In this document: in pieces, positions 19,524 through 28,767 of the stretch
Numbering within the stretch: position 1 is the stretch's first letter
Layout: each line of letters opens with the position of its first letter
DNA from: Candidatus Streptomyces philanthi
GTDB taxonomy: Bacteria > Actinomycetota > Actinomycetes > Streptomycetales > Streptomycetaceae
Assembly (NCBI GenBank): GCA_018114805.1
Contig: CP073042.1
Location: 372,001 to 436,000 of the forward strand
Direction: 5' to 3'
Length of the DNA stretch: 64,000 nt
Translations under genes and position numbers: made by a program
The notes under the pieces: model-generated
The model's database searches: none
The model's input: only the letters and a program-made list of their open reading frames with translations
What the model was told of the DNA's origin: nothing

Positions 19524-20364
19524 CTAGCCAACGGCGGTCAGCAGGCTCAGGATATGCGCCGCCGTCTCCGCGTCCCGCGCCGCGGTGAAGGGCAGCGCGT
19601 TGCAGCCCGCGAGCCGGAAGGGCTCGCAGGCGACGGTGCCGGAGGCGCCGCCCGCCTCGGCCACCAGGAGCAGCCCGGCGGCGTGGTCCGAGGGGTTCTC
19701 CCAGGAGAAGGCCACGGCGTCCAGCAGGCCGCGGGCCACGTCCAGGTACTCCAGGCCGGCCGAGCCGCAGGGCCGCGGGGGGACGCCCTCGGTCACGAGC
19801 CCGGACAGGGCCGCCTTCTCCACGTCGGTGGTGAAGTCGTAGTGCGAGATGGTCACGTCGATGACCTTGCCGGCCGGGCGCGGGCCGCAGCGCAGCGGCC
19901 GGCCGCCCAGTTCGGCGCCGCCGCCCCTGCGGGCCACGGCCATCAGGTCCAGGGCGGGCGCGTACGTCCAGGAGGCGAGCAGTTCGCCCCGGAGCGCCAG
20001 CGCGACCAGGGTGGCGAAGCCGGGTTCGCCGTGGACGAACTGGCGGGTGCCGTCCACCGGGTGCACGATCCACACCGGCACCTCGCCCTCAAGGGCGGCC
20101 AGGACGCCGGCGTCGGCGTGCACGGCCTCCTCGCCGACCTCCACGGAGCCGGGCAGCAGCGCGGGTCAGCGCGACGGTGAGCTGTTCCTCGGCGAGCCGG
20201 TCGGCGACCGTGACGAGGTCGTGCGGGCCGTTCTTCTGCACGACCTGGTGCTGGGCAAGTTGCCGGAACCGCGGCATGATCTCCGTGGCCGCCGCCTTGC
20301 GGACGGCCTCGTCCACCGCCGCCTCAAGGCATGTCCATTCCCCCGGGTCTATTGCTTCGATCAT
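19524..20364 (-). CDS. inositol-monophosphatase-like phosphatase (frameshifted, altered metal motif)
   Basis: Member of the Mg-dependent IMPase/3'-phosphoadenosine-phosphatase superfamily, about 280 residues. The N-terminal half (MIEAIDPGEWTCLEAAVDEA ... NGPHDLVTVADRLAEE) is joined to the C-terminal half (VEVGEEAVHADAG ... SHYDF ... GSAGLEYLDVARGLLDAV ... WENPSDHAAGLLLVAEAGG) by restoring one base lost near 20160 (ctgacccgcgctgctg). The metal-binding motif DPxDG reads HPVDGTRQF here: the first Asp is His, read directly from the codon cac. The C-terminal WDxAAG motif appears as NPSDHAAG. Substrate unknown; activity is uncertain because of the His. Confidence 0.78.
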
Positions 20365-20455
20365 ATGTCCATCGAACCACGCCCCACCAGCAGGATTGAC
20401 ATCGCGTGGCTGGCCGCAGGGTGAACTCCGGGGAAACCGACACGGCGGCCGGGGC

Positions 20456-22276
20456 TCAGCGGCCGACCGCGTAGCCCTGGGCCCCGCGCGGGTTCGCCGC
20501 CGCCGACAGCACGCCGGTCTCCGGGTCCCGGGCCACCGCGCTCAACCTGCCCTCCGACCAGGGCCCGCCGACCGTCACGTCGTGGCACCTGCGGCGCAGC
20601 TCCGCGATCAGCTCCGGGTCGAACCGCTCCTCGACGGTGACGCCGCCGGGGCGCATACCGCGCGGGTAGAACGACTCGGGGAACCCCTCCTGGTGCCAGC
20701 CCGGCGCGTCGATGGCGCCCTGGATGTCGAGCCCGCCGCGCACGGGCGGGCGCAGCGCCACCGCGAGGAAGAAGTGCGTCTGCCACTGGTCCTGCTGGTC
20801 ACCGCCGGGGGTGCCGAAGGCGAGGACGGGCTCGCCCTCGCGGAGCGCTAGGGAGGGCGAGAGCGTGGTGCGCGGGCGGCGGCCCGGGGTAAGCGTGTTC
20901 GGCAGGTCAGGGTCGAGCCAGGCCATCTGGAGCCGGGTGCCGAGCGGGAAGCCCAGCTCGGGGACGACGGGGCTGGACTGGAGCCAGCCGCCGCTGGGCG
21001 TCGCCGAGATCATGTTGCCCCAGCGGTCCACGACGTCCAGGTGGGAGGTGTCGCCACGGGTGCCGCCGTCGGCCGTCACGGTCGGCTCGCCGACGCCGGC
21101 CGCCGCGCTGGTCAGCAGGCCGGTCGCGGCCCGCTCGCCACGGGCGACGGCCTGGGTGTGCGCGGCCAGGCGCGGCACCCGGCCCGCGGGGTGCCCCGGG
21201 CGCAGCTCGTACGAGGCGCTCGGGCAGATCAGCGCGCGGCGCGCGGCACTGTAGTCCGCGTCGAGGAGGTCGGGCAGCGGCACGGTGCCCGGCCCGCGCG
21301 CGTCGCCATACCACGCCTCCCGGTCGGCGAAGGCGAGCTTGCTGCCCTCGATCAGGGTGTGCGTGTACTCGGCCGTGCCGTAGTCAGCGGTGGTCAGGCC
21401 GTCCGGCAGCAGGGCGAGTTGTTGCAGCAGGACCGGGCCCTGCGACCAGGGGCCCGGCTTGCACACGGTCCAGCCGTGCCAGTCGTAGCAGGCCGGTTCC
21501 TCGTACGTCGCCTCGAAGCCGGCCAGGTCGTCGCCGCTGAGCGGGCCGGCGTGCCGCTCGCCCGAGGTGTCGAGCGCCGGGCGGGCGGCAGAGGCGACCA
21601 GCGCCTCGGCTATGAAGCCCGACCGCCACACCCGGCGCGCGGCGTCGATGCGCGCCTCGCGGTCGCCGCCGGCCGCGTCCGCCTCGGCCAGCAGGCGCCG
21701 CCAGGTGGCGGCAAGCGGCCGGTTGGTGAACAGGGTGCCGGGGGCGGGCGCCCGGCCGCCGGGCAGGTAGATCTCGGCCGAGGTGGTCCACTCGCTGACC
21801 AACAGGGCCCGAACCCGCTCCACGGTCTCCGTCAGCCGCTCCACGGGCGGGTGGCCGCCCTCCGCGTAGCCGATGGCGTACCGGAGCACGGACTCCAGCG
21901 GCTTGGTGCCGTGGTCGCGCAGGAGGAGCAGCCAGGCGTCGAAGGCACCGGGGACGGCGGCGGCCAGCGGTCCGGTGCCGGGGACCAGCTCCAGGCCGAG
22001 GTCGCGGTAGGCGGCGGCGCTGGCACCGGCCGGCGCGGGGCCCTGCCCGCACAGCACGCGCACCGCGCCGCCGGCCGGGGCGATGATGATCGGGGCCTCG
22101 CCGGCCGGGCCGTTGAGGTGCGGCTCGACCACGTGCAGCACGAACGCGGCGGCCACGGCCGCGTCGTAGGCGTTCCCGCCGTCCTCCAGGACCGCCATCG
22201 CCGACTGGGAGGCGAGCCAGTGCGTGGACGAGGCCATGCCGAAGGTGCCGTGCAGGGTGGGCCGGGTGGTGAACAC
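20456..22276 (-). CDS. gamma-glutamyltransferase-family protein (no signal peptide)
   Basis: N-terminal-nucleophile hydrolase homologous to gamma-glutamyltransferase/cephalosporin acylase, 606 residues and intact. Motifs: GNAYDAAVAAAFVLHVVEPH (N-terminal), GPWSQGPVLLQQLALL, EGSKLAFADREAWYGD, and the autocleavage site GDTSHLDVVDRWGNM, whose Thr becomes the catalytic nucleophile of the small subunit, then ATPSGGW, LPNTLTPGRRPRTTLSPSL and FGTPGGDQQDQW. There is no hydrophobic signal at the N terminus (MFTTRPTLHGTFG), so it should be cytoplasmic, unlike the second paralogue at 30442-32475. GTG 22276 has GGAG about 10 bp upstream. Confidence 0.9.
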   Translation of the reverse strand: MFTTRPTLHGTFGMASSTHWLASQSAMAVLEDGGNAYDAAVAAAFVLHVVEPHLNGPAGEAPIIIAPAGGAVRVLCGQGPAPAGASAAAYRDLGLELVPGTGPLAAAVPGAFDAWLLLLRDHGTKPLESVLRYAIGYAEGGHPPVERLTETVERVRALLVSEWTTSAEIYLPGGRAPAPGTLFTNRPLAATWRRLLAEADAAGGDREARIDAARRVWRSGFIAEALVASAARPALDTSGERHAGPLSGDDLAGFEATYEEPACYDWHGWTVCKPGPWSQGPVLLQQLALLPDGLTTADYGTAEYTHTLIEGSKLAFADREAWYGDARGPGTVPLPDLLDADYSAARRALICPSASYELRPGHPAGRVPRLAAHTQAVARGERAATGLLTSAAAGVGEPTVTADGGTRGDTSHLDVVDRWGNMISATPSGGWLQSSPVVPELGFPLGTRLQMAWLDPDLPNTLTPGRRPRTTLSPSLALREGEPVLAFGTPGGDQQDQWQTHFFLAVALRPPVRGGLDIQGAIDAPGWHQEGFPESFYPRGMRPGGVTVEERFDPELIAELRRRCHDVTVGGPWSEGRLSAVARDPETGVLSAAANPRGAQGYAVGR

Positions 22277-22390
22277 GAGAGCGGTCTCCTCGGGCCGGGG
22301 ACGGGTGCGCTGGCGCGAGCGTACGCAGCGCGCGCACGGTCGCGGCAGTACGCCCGCCCCGGTCCTCGCGGCGGCGGGTGGGCGTCCGGC

Positions 22391-23560
22391 TCAGACGACC
22401 GTGACCGGGAGGCGGACCACCGCGTCGAAGAGGTAGGCCTGCGCGTTGGGCGCGGTGTGGTCGGGCTGGGTGTTGCCCGCCGCGTCGGTGGCCCGGGCCA
22501 ACAGCGCGGTCGGGCCGGTGGTGTGCGGGTGCCAGGGCACGGACCAGCGGACCCAGCCATGGCGGCGCGGCGGGTCCTGGAGGTGGGCCCGGCGCCAATG
22601 CGCCCCGCCGTCGGTGCTCACCCGCACGTCGACCACGGGCGCGTGTCCGGACCAGGAGCGGCCGGTCAGGCGGTGGGGGCGGCGGGCGTCGAGGGTGGCG
22701 CCGTGGTCCAGTTCGAAGGTGGACTTGATGGTCTGTCGGGTCAGCGGCGCGCTGCCCTGCGGCGGGTGGCCGGGCCCGAACAGCCGGTAGTAGTCGGTGT
22801 CCCAGGGCGAGTGCAGGTCCTCGGCGCCGACCTCGATGTCGCCGAGCCACTTGGCGGACGCGATGCCGACCCAGGAGGGCACCACCACGCGGAGCGGGTA
22901 GCCGTGGTCGGGCGGCAGCGGCGCGCCGTTCATCTCGTACGCGAGGAGCACGTCGGCCAGGGCCTTGGCGACCGGCAGCGGGCGGCGCACCCGCCCAAGG
23001 TTCACGCCGGCCGTGACGTACCCGGCGTCGAGCCCGCGCGGCATGACGGCCACGGCGTGGCTGCCGATCCCCGCCCGGTGCAGCACGTCGGCCAGGCGCA
23101 CCCCGCACCAGCGGGCCACGCCGACGGCGCCGAGCGTCCAGGGCGTGCCGGTGACGGTGTCGTGCTGCTGGGAGGTGAAGTAGCCGCGCGCGTTGCCGGC
23201 ACACTCGATGGCCACGTCGCGGCTGACGGCGAGCAGCGCCCGCAAGTCGGCCAGGGTGAACCGGACGGGCCCGCCGCGCAGTCCGCCGCCCCACACGGTC
23301 AACCGCCAGGTGTCCGCGTCGAGGACGGGGGTCGCGGTGTGGTTGCGGACGAAGAAGCGGTCGTTCGGGGTGTGGAAGCAGGTGCCGCGCAGGGCCGACG
23401 GGCGGGTTTCGGCGTTGGTGCCGTGGCGGGTGAACACGTCGGCCGGCAGCGGCTTGACGATGCCGGCGGGCGCCGCCGCGCAGGCAGCCTGGGCGGCGAC
23501 GGGAACGGTGGCGAGCAGCTTGAGGACGGTACGTCGCGGGCAGAAGTCATCGCGGGGCAC
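22391..23560 (-). CDS. sulfite-oxidase-like molybdopterin enzyme, Tat-exported
   Basis: Oxidoreductase of the sulfite oxidase family, about 389 residues. The N terminus (from GTG 23560) carries a twin-arginine-like signal, CPRRTVLKLLA, then an Ala-rich hydrophobic stretch with possible signal-peptidase site. The molybdopterin domain has SRDVAIECAGNARGYF with the Mo-ligand Cys at about residue 120, then GVARWCGVRLADVL and RVVVPSWVGIASAKWLGDIEV. The C-terminal half (GRSWSGHAPVVDVRVSTDGG) is the Mo-co dimerisation Ig-like domain. A longer frame to TTG 23656 exists but lacks conservation. No heme or cytochrome partner gene is adjacent. The physiological substrate (sulfite or another) is not settled by sequence. 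Confidence 0.88.
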   Translation of the reverse strand: MPRDDFCPRRTVLKLLATVPVAAQAACAAAPAGIVKPLPADVFTRHGTNAETRPSALRGTCFHTPNDRFFVRNHTATPVLDADTWRLTVWGGGLRGGPVRFTLADLRALLAVSRDVAIECAGNARGYFTSQQHDTVTGTPWTLGAVGVARWCGVRLADVLHRAGIGSHAVAVMPRGLDAGYVTAGVNLGRVRRPLPVAKALADVLLAYEMNGAPLPPDHGYPLRVVVPSWVGIASAKWLGDIEVGAEDLHSPWDTDYYRLFGPGHPPQGSAPLTRQTIKSTFELDHGATLDARRPHRLTGRSWSGHAPVVDVRVSTDGGAHWRRAHLQDPPRRHGWVRWSVPWHPHTTGPTALLARATDAAGNTQPDHTAPNAQAYLFDAVVRLPVTVV

Positions 23561-23904
23561 CTCGGGAGGAGAGCGCGGGCGGGCACGGACGCCCGGGAGC
23601 GCGGGAGGGGCGAGGGAGCGGGCGCGCGGCGGCAAGGCAGGCGTCAGCGACAACAACGATCAGGGGCGCGGCACAGAGCGCGCGGTGACAGCCATGCGGG
23701 CATCTTAGACGCGCGGCCAGGCCAGGTCAGCGCCTCGCGCACGACGGTTGCGGCACACCGTCCCCACGGCGGTCGGCCAGCCGGCGGTACGGGGTGGGGC
23801 GCGCCCCGCCAGGCCCGGGACGACGGGGTGGCGGGGCGAGAGTGAGGCGGGCAGGGGCGCGGGCGGCGGGGTCGGCCGGGTGGTGGCGCCGGCCCCGCGC
23901 CGGA
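23561..23904. other. 344-bp spacer between the LLM enzyme and the molybdoenzyme
   Basis: GC-rich and without a convincing gene on either strand. It holds the 5' leader of the molybdoenzyme gene (possible TTG-started extension to 23656). I see no clear hairpin or promoter. Confidence 0.4.
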
Positions 23905-24921
23905 CTACCGGGCCTCGAAGCCCGGGATGACCTCCTGACCGTAGCCGTCGATGAGTTGCTCGCGCGCGTCGTGCATCGCGTACACGGCGAACTGGTCGAC
24001 GCCCAGGTCGCGCAGGGCGGCCAGGCGGGCGATGTGGGCGCGCGGCGGGCCGATGAGGCAGAAGCGGTCGACGATCTCGTCGGGAACGAACTCGGTGTCG
24101 GGGTTGTCGGCGCGGCCGTGGTGGGCGTAGTCGTAGCCCGCGCGCCGCTCGATGTAACCGGTGAGTTCGGCGGGGACCAGGTCGGAGTCCTGGCCGTAGC
24201 GGCTGACGAGGTCGGCGACGTGGTTGCCGACCATGCCGCCGAACCACCGGCACTGCTGTCTGGCGTGCGCCAGCGCCTCGGGCGTGTCGTCGCACAGGTA
24301 GGCGGGCGCGGCGACACAGATCCGCACCTCGCGCGGGTCGCGGCCGGCGTCGGCCGCCGCCTCGCGCACCGCCGTGACCATCCACTCCGTCAGCAGCGGG
24401 TCGGCCAGCTGGAGGATGAACCCGTCGGCCTTCCGGCCGGCAAGCGCCAGCGCCTTGGGGCCGTACGCCGCCATCCACACCGGCAGCCGGCCATCGCGCA
24501 CCCACGGCAGTCGCACCGTGGCCCCGTCCACCACCGCCTCCCGGCCCTCGGCGAGGTCGCGCAGCGCGTCGATGCAGGTGCCGAGGGTGGCCAGGCCGCA
24601 CGGGCGGCGGCCGGCGACGCGCAGCGCCGAGTCGCCACGGCCGATGCCGCACACGGTGCGGTTGCCGTACATCTCGTTGAGCGTGGCGAAGGTGGAGGCC
24701 GTCACCTCCCAGGCGCGGGTGCCCGGGTTGGTGACCATGGGGCCGACGATGAGGCGCTCGGTGTGTTCGAGCACGCGGCTGTAGATGACGAACGGCTCCT
24801 GCCACAGCACGGCGGAGTCGAACGTCCAGCCGTAGCGGAAGCCGTTGCGTTCGGCGCGCCGCATCAGGCGGATGGTCTGCGCGGCGGGCGGGTCGAGTTG
24901 CAGGACGAGGCCGAAGTCCAC
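23905..24921 (-). CDS. LLM-class (F420/flavin-dependent) oxidoreductase of the pyrimidine catabolism operon
   Basis: A 338-residue luciferase-like TIM-barrel protein: MDFGLVLQLDPPAAQTIRLM at the start, VGPMVTNPGTRAWEVTAST, GNRTVCGIGRGDSALR, VWMAAYGPKALALAG, ADGFILQL, CVAAPAYLCDDTPEAL. It looks like an F420-dependent subgroup of the LLM family often found beside dihydropyrimidinase genes in actinobacteria (from memory). GTG 24921 has GGAGGG five bases upstream. It is the last gene of the operon, 57 bp after hydA. No dihydropyrimidine dehydrogenase gene is visible in the operon, so this enzyme is a candidate for the missing uracil/thymine-reducing or another pyrimidine redox step; that is inference. 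Confidence 0.85.
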   Translation of the reverse strand: MDFGLVLQLDPPAAQTIRLMRRAERNGFRYGWTFDSAVLWQEPFVIYSRVLEHTERLIVGPMVTNPGTRAWEVTASTFATLNEMYGNRTVCGIGRGDSALRVAGRRPCGLATLGTCIDALRDLAEGREAVVDGATVRLPWVRDGRLPVWMAAYGPKALALAGRKADGFILQLADPLLTEWMVTAVREAAADAGRDPREVRICVAAPAYLCDDTPEALAHARQQCRWFGGMVGNHVADLVSRYGQDSDLVPAELTGYIERRAGYDYAHHGRADNPDTEFVPDEIVDRFCLIGPPRAHIARLAALRDLGVDQFAVYAMHDAREQLIDGYGQEVIPGFEAR

Positions 24922-24978
24922 GGTGGCCCTCCAGAGGTGACGGGGGTGGGGTGCGCGAGGGTGGCCGGGCCGGGCCGG

Positions 24979-26389
24979 TCAACGCAGGTACGCGCAGGTG
25001 CCGCGCGGCACGTACCGCCCGTGGCCCGCGCGGCCGGTGAAGGTGCGCCGGTCGATGACGACCTCGCCGCGCGAGAGCACCGTCTCGCACCGGCCGGTGA
25101 CCTCGCGGCCCTCGTACGCCGAGTAGTCCACGTTCATGTGGTGGGTCCGCGCGGAGATCACCTGACTGGCCCGTGGGTCGTAGACCACCAGGTCAGCGTC
25201 GGAGCCGGGGGCGATGGTGCCCTTGCGCGGGTAGAGGCCGAACATCCGGGCCGGGGCCGCGCAGGCGATGTCGATCCAGCGGCGCCGCGAGATGTGGCCG
25301 TCGACCACGCCCTGGTGCAGCAGGTCCATCCGGTGCTCCACGCCGGGCAGCCCGTTGGGGATCTTCGAGAAGTCGCCCCGGCCCAGCTCCTTCTGGCCCG
25401 CGAAGCAGAACGGGCAGTGGTCGGTCGAGACCACCTGGAGGTCGTCGGTGCGCAGGCCGCGCCAGAGCGCGGCCTGGTGCTCGCGGGGCCGCAACGGCGT
25501 GCTGCACACGTACTTGGCGCCCTCGAAGTCCGGCTCGGCCAGGTTGTCGGCGGACAGGAACAGGTACTGCGGGCAGGTCTCGCCGAATACCGGCAGCCCC
25601 GCGTCCCTGGCCCGCGCCAGCTCCGCGAGCGCCTCGGCGGCGGAGACATGCACCACGTACAGCGGGCAGTCGGCGACCCGGGCCAGCGCGATGGCCCGGT
25701 GCGTGGCCTTCCGCCTCCAGGAGGGTCCTGCGGACCTCGCCGTGGTGGCGCGGGTCGGTGCGGCCCTCGGCGACGGCCTGCTCGACCAGCACGTCGATGG
25801 CCGGGCCGTTCTCGGCGTGCATCATGACCAGCCCGCCGTTGCGGGCGCCGCGCTGCATGGCGCGCAGTATCTGGCCGTCGTCGCTGTAGAACACGCCGGG
25901 ATAGGCCATGAACAGCTTGAACGAGGTGACGCCCTCGGCGACGAGCAGGTCCATCTCGCGCAGGGAGCGCTCGTTGACGTCGGAGACGATCATGTGGAAG
26001 GCGTAGTCGACGGCGCAGTTGCCCTGCGCCTTGGCGTGCCAGGCGTCCAGGCCGTCGCGGAGCGTGTAGCCCCTGGACTGCACGGCGAAGTCGACCAGCG
26101 TGGTGGTGCCGCCCCAGGCGGCGGCGGTGGTGCCCGAGGCGAAGGTGTCGCTGGAGAACGTGCCGCCGAACGGGAACTCCAGGTGGGTGTGGGCGTCCAC
26201 GCCGCCCGGGATGACGTACCTGCCGCGCGCGTCGATCTGACGCGCCGCGCTCCACCCCGCCGCGAACTCGGTCTCCGGCGCGGCCAGGGCCACCACCCGG
26301 CCGTCCTCGATCAGCACGTCGGCGTGGACATCGTCGGCGGCCGTGATGACGAGCCCGCCACGGACGACGGTACGGCTGGCTTCGCTCAT
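24979..26389 (-). CDS. hydA: dihydropyrimidinase/D-hydantoinase (one-base frameshift)
   Basis: Zinc amidohydrolase that opens dihydrouracil/dihydrothymine to N-carbamoyl-beta-amino acids. About 469 residues. Metal site and lysine motifs: VDAHTHLEFPFGG (HxH), SFKLFMAYPGVF (carbamylated Lys), MHAENG, then in the second frame VHVSAAEALAELARARDAG, ETCPQYLFL, STDHCPF and GLYPRKGTIAPGSDADLVV. One extra A near 25709 (gcggaaggcc for gcggaggcc) shifts the frame between TLLEAE and ATHRAIALARVADC; correcting it restores the family sequence. ATG 26389 overlaps the aminotransferase stop by ATGA, so translation is coupled. Confidence 0.9.
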
Positions 26390-27773
26390 GGGGCGTGGTT
26401 CCCTTCCGCGTCGGCCCGGATGGACGGGTCGGCGGCCGTGGCCCGCAGCGCGGCCTCCAGGAGGGTCGCGCCCTCGTCGGCCTCGGCGACGGTGAGGGTC
26501 AGCGGCGGGGCGACGCGCAGCACGCTGCCGTGGTGGCCGCCGCCCTTGCCGATCAGCAGCCCGCTCTCGCGCGCCGCTTCGAGGACCGCCGACGCGGCCC
26601 GCGGTGCGGCTCCTGGCTGCCGGGCCGCACCAGTTCGACGCCGATCATCAGGCCGCGCCCGCGCACCTCGCGCACCAGGTCGAGCCCGGCCGTGGCCGCC
26701 CGCAGCCGCTCGATGAGGAGCCCACCGACCCGGCGGGCGTTGCGCTGGAGGTCGTGGTCGAGAAGGTAGCCGAGGTTGGCGAGACCCGCGGCCATGGTGA
26801 CCGGGCTGCCACCGAAGGTGGAGATGGAGTGCGCGTCCAGGCAGTTCATGATCTCGGCGCGGCCCACCACGCCGCCGACGGACATGTCGTTGCCGATGTC
26901 CTTGGCGAAGGTCAACAGGTCGGGCGGGCCGCTGCAGGCGTGCGCCTGCCAGCCCCAGAAGTGGTCCCCGGTGCGGCCCCAGCCGGTCTGCACCTCGTCG
27001 CTGATGCACAGGACGCCGTGCCCGGTCGAGCACCTCGCGGAAGGCCGCGTACAGCCCGTCCGGCGGCGAGGTGAAGCCGCCCACGCCCTGGATCGGTTCG
27101 GCGATCAGCGCCGCGACCCGGCCGTGCGCCTGCCCGAGCAGGTCCGTGAGGTCGGCCACGCACGCCTCGACGAACCGCTCGTCGGTGAGGTGGGCGAACG
27201 GGCCCCGGGAGCGCACCCCGCCGTGCACGAACAGCGTGTGCAGCGGCGAGGCGCCGGTGGGCGACCAGTCGCGGTTGCCGGTGACGCCGACGGGGGAGAA
27301 GGACCGGCCATGGTAGCTGTTGCGCATGGCCAGCACCTGCTGGGAGCCGCGGGCCGCGGTGGCGAGCAGCAGGGCGGTGTCGTTGGCCTCGGTGCCCGAG
27401 GTGGTGAAGAAGACCCGGGCGTCGGGGATGCCGGAGAGCTGCGCGATCCGCTCGGCCAGCTCCACCATGGGCCGGTTCAGGTAGAGCGTCGAGGTGTGCG
27501 CGATGCGCCCGACCTGCTCGCTGACGGCCCGGGTGACCTCGGGCAGCGCGTGCGCGGTCATGGTGGTGAGGATGCCGCCGAAGAAGTCCAGGTAGCGCCG
27601 GCCCTCGGCGTCCCAGACGTGCCGGCCCCGGCCGTGCGTCAGCTCGATGGGCTGGTCGTAGTTGAACGCGAGCCACGCCGGCAGCACGGCCCGGTGCCGG
27701 CGCAGCAGGTCCGCGTGGGCGCCGGGGGTCGGGGCTGGACGCCCTTCCGGGCCTCACCCGGGCGCGCGGTCAC
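26386..27773 (-). CDS. class-III PLP aminotransferase, probable beta-alanine/beta-aminoisobutyrate transaminase (frame broken)
   Basis: PLP-dependent aminotransferase of about 460 residues. Visible: HRAVLPAWLAFNYDQPIELT, YLDFFGGILTTMTAHALP, FFTTSGTEANDTALLLATA, NSYHGRSFSPVGVTGNRDW, AALIAEPIQGVGGF, CISDEVQTGWGRTGDHFWGW, LLTFAKDIGND (PLP Lys), STFGGSPVTMAAGLANL, VREVRGRGLMIGVEL and LLIGKGGGHHGSVLRVAPPL. Three single-base lesions: near 27725 (C-run after the start), near 27024 (extra G in gaccgggcac) and near 26615 (missing G in gagccgcacc). GTG 27773 overlaps the upstream stop as GTGA, so I take that as the start. It removes the amino group from the beta-amino acid released by the amidohydrolase. 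Confidence 0.87.
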
Positions 27774-28618
27774 GGCCGCACCAGCCCGGTGTATGCGTCC
27801 GGGCGGCGGTCGCGGTAGAACGCCCACTGCTGGCGCACCTCGTCGATGAGGTCGAAGTCCAGGTCCCGTACGAGCAGTTCCTCGGCCGTGTCGCTGGCGG
27901 GCGCGCCGACCAACCGGCCGCGCGGGTCCGCGAAGTAGGAGGTGCCGTAGAAGTCGTTGTCGCCGTACCTCTCGACGCCGACGCGGTTGATGGCGGCGAC
28001 GAAGTACGCGTTGGCGACGGCGGCGGCGGGCTGCCCCAGGGGCCACAGGTGCGCGGAGAGGCCACGAGCGGTGGCGGAGGGGGAGGGGTTGTAGACGAGC
28101 TGCGCGCCGCCGAGCCCGAGTTCCCGCCAGCCCTCGGGGAAGTGCCGGTCGTAGCAGATGGTGACGCCGACCCTGCCGACGGCGGTGTCGAAGACGGGCC
28201 AGCCCAGGTTCCCCGGCCGGAAGTAGTATTTCTCCCAGAACCCCTTGAGCTGGGGGATGTGGTACTTGCGGTACTTGCCGAGGTAGCTGCCGTCGGCGTC
28301 GATGACGGCGGCGGTGTTGTAGTACACGCCAGGTTGCTCGATCTCGAAGACGGGGGCGACGACCACCATGCCGGTCTCGCGGGCGAGTTCCCGCATTCGG
28401 GTGACGGTCGGCCCGTCCGGTACAGGCTCCGCCCAGCGGTAGTGCTCGGGCTCCTGCACCTGGCAGAAGTACGGGGCGTTGAAGACCTCCTGGAAGCCGA
28501 TCACCCGGGAGCCCTGCGCGGCAGCCCGGCGGGCGTGCTCCTCGTGCCCCGCGATCATCGATTCCGTGTCGCCCGTCCAGCTCGCCTGTACCAGCGCGGC
28601 ACGCACAACAGTGGCCAT
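27770..28618 (-). CDS. beta-ureidopropionase (N-carbamoyl-beta-alanine amidohydrolase), nitrilase family
   Basis: Hydrolyses N-carbamoyl-beta-alanine to beta-alanine, CO2 and ammonia. The 282-residue nitrilase-superfamily protein shows the full Glu-Lys-Cys triad: Glu44 (IGFQEVFNAPYF), Lys118 (LGKYRKYHIPQ) and Cys155 (VTICYDRHFPEGW). FWEKYYFRPGNLGWPVF and YVAAINRVG-like FVAAINRVGVERYG are typical of the ureidopropionase branch. ATG 28618 is chosen because GGAG lies seven bases upstream; a longer frame to 28681 is not conserved. First gene of the operon ureidopropionase - aminotransferase - hydA - LLM enzyme, with GTGA and ATGA couplings. Confidence 0.9.
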   Translation of the reverse strand: MATVVRAALVQASWTGDTESMIAGHEEHARRAAAQGSRVIGFQEVFNAPYFCQVQEPEHYRWAEPVPDGPTVTRMRELARETGMVVVAPVFEIEQPGVYYNTAAVIDADGSYLGKYRKYHIPQLKGFWEKYYFRPGNLGWPVFDTAVGRVGVTICYDRHFPEGWRELGLGGAQLVYNPSPSATARGLSAHLWPLGQPAAAVANAYFVAAINRVGVERYGDNDFYGTSYFADPRGRLVGAPASDTAEELLVRDLDFDLIDEVRQQWAFYRDRRPDAYTGLVRP

Positions 28619-28767
28619 GAGCTGCTCCTTCGTCGGGCCGTCAGCCAGAGGTGGACCGGTGCTCCACACGCGTAGATGCACGTGAGGATGCGACCGTAAG
28701 GCCCGTCACGGACGGTGGCAAGACCATCGGCGGTGAGCGACGAAGTCGATCGCGTTCCCGGGGCCTG

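Noticed and set aside
27770..28618. Nitrilase as the missing 4-guanidinobutyramide amidohydrolase
   Set aside because: It is translationally coupled to aminotransferase and dihydropyrimidinase genes and has ureidopropionase features, so pyrimidine catabolism is the better role.
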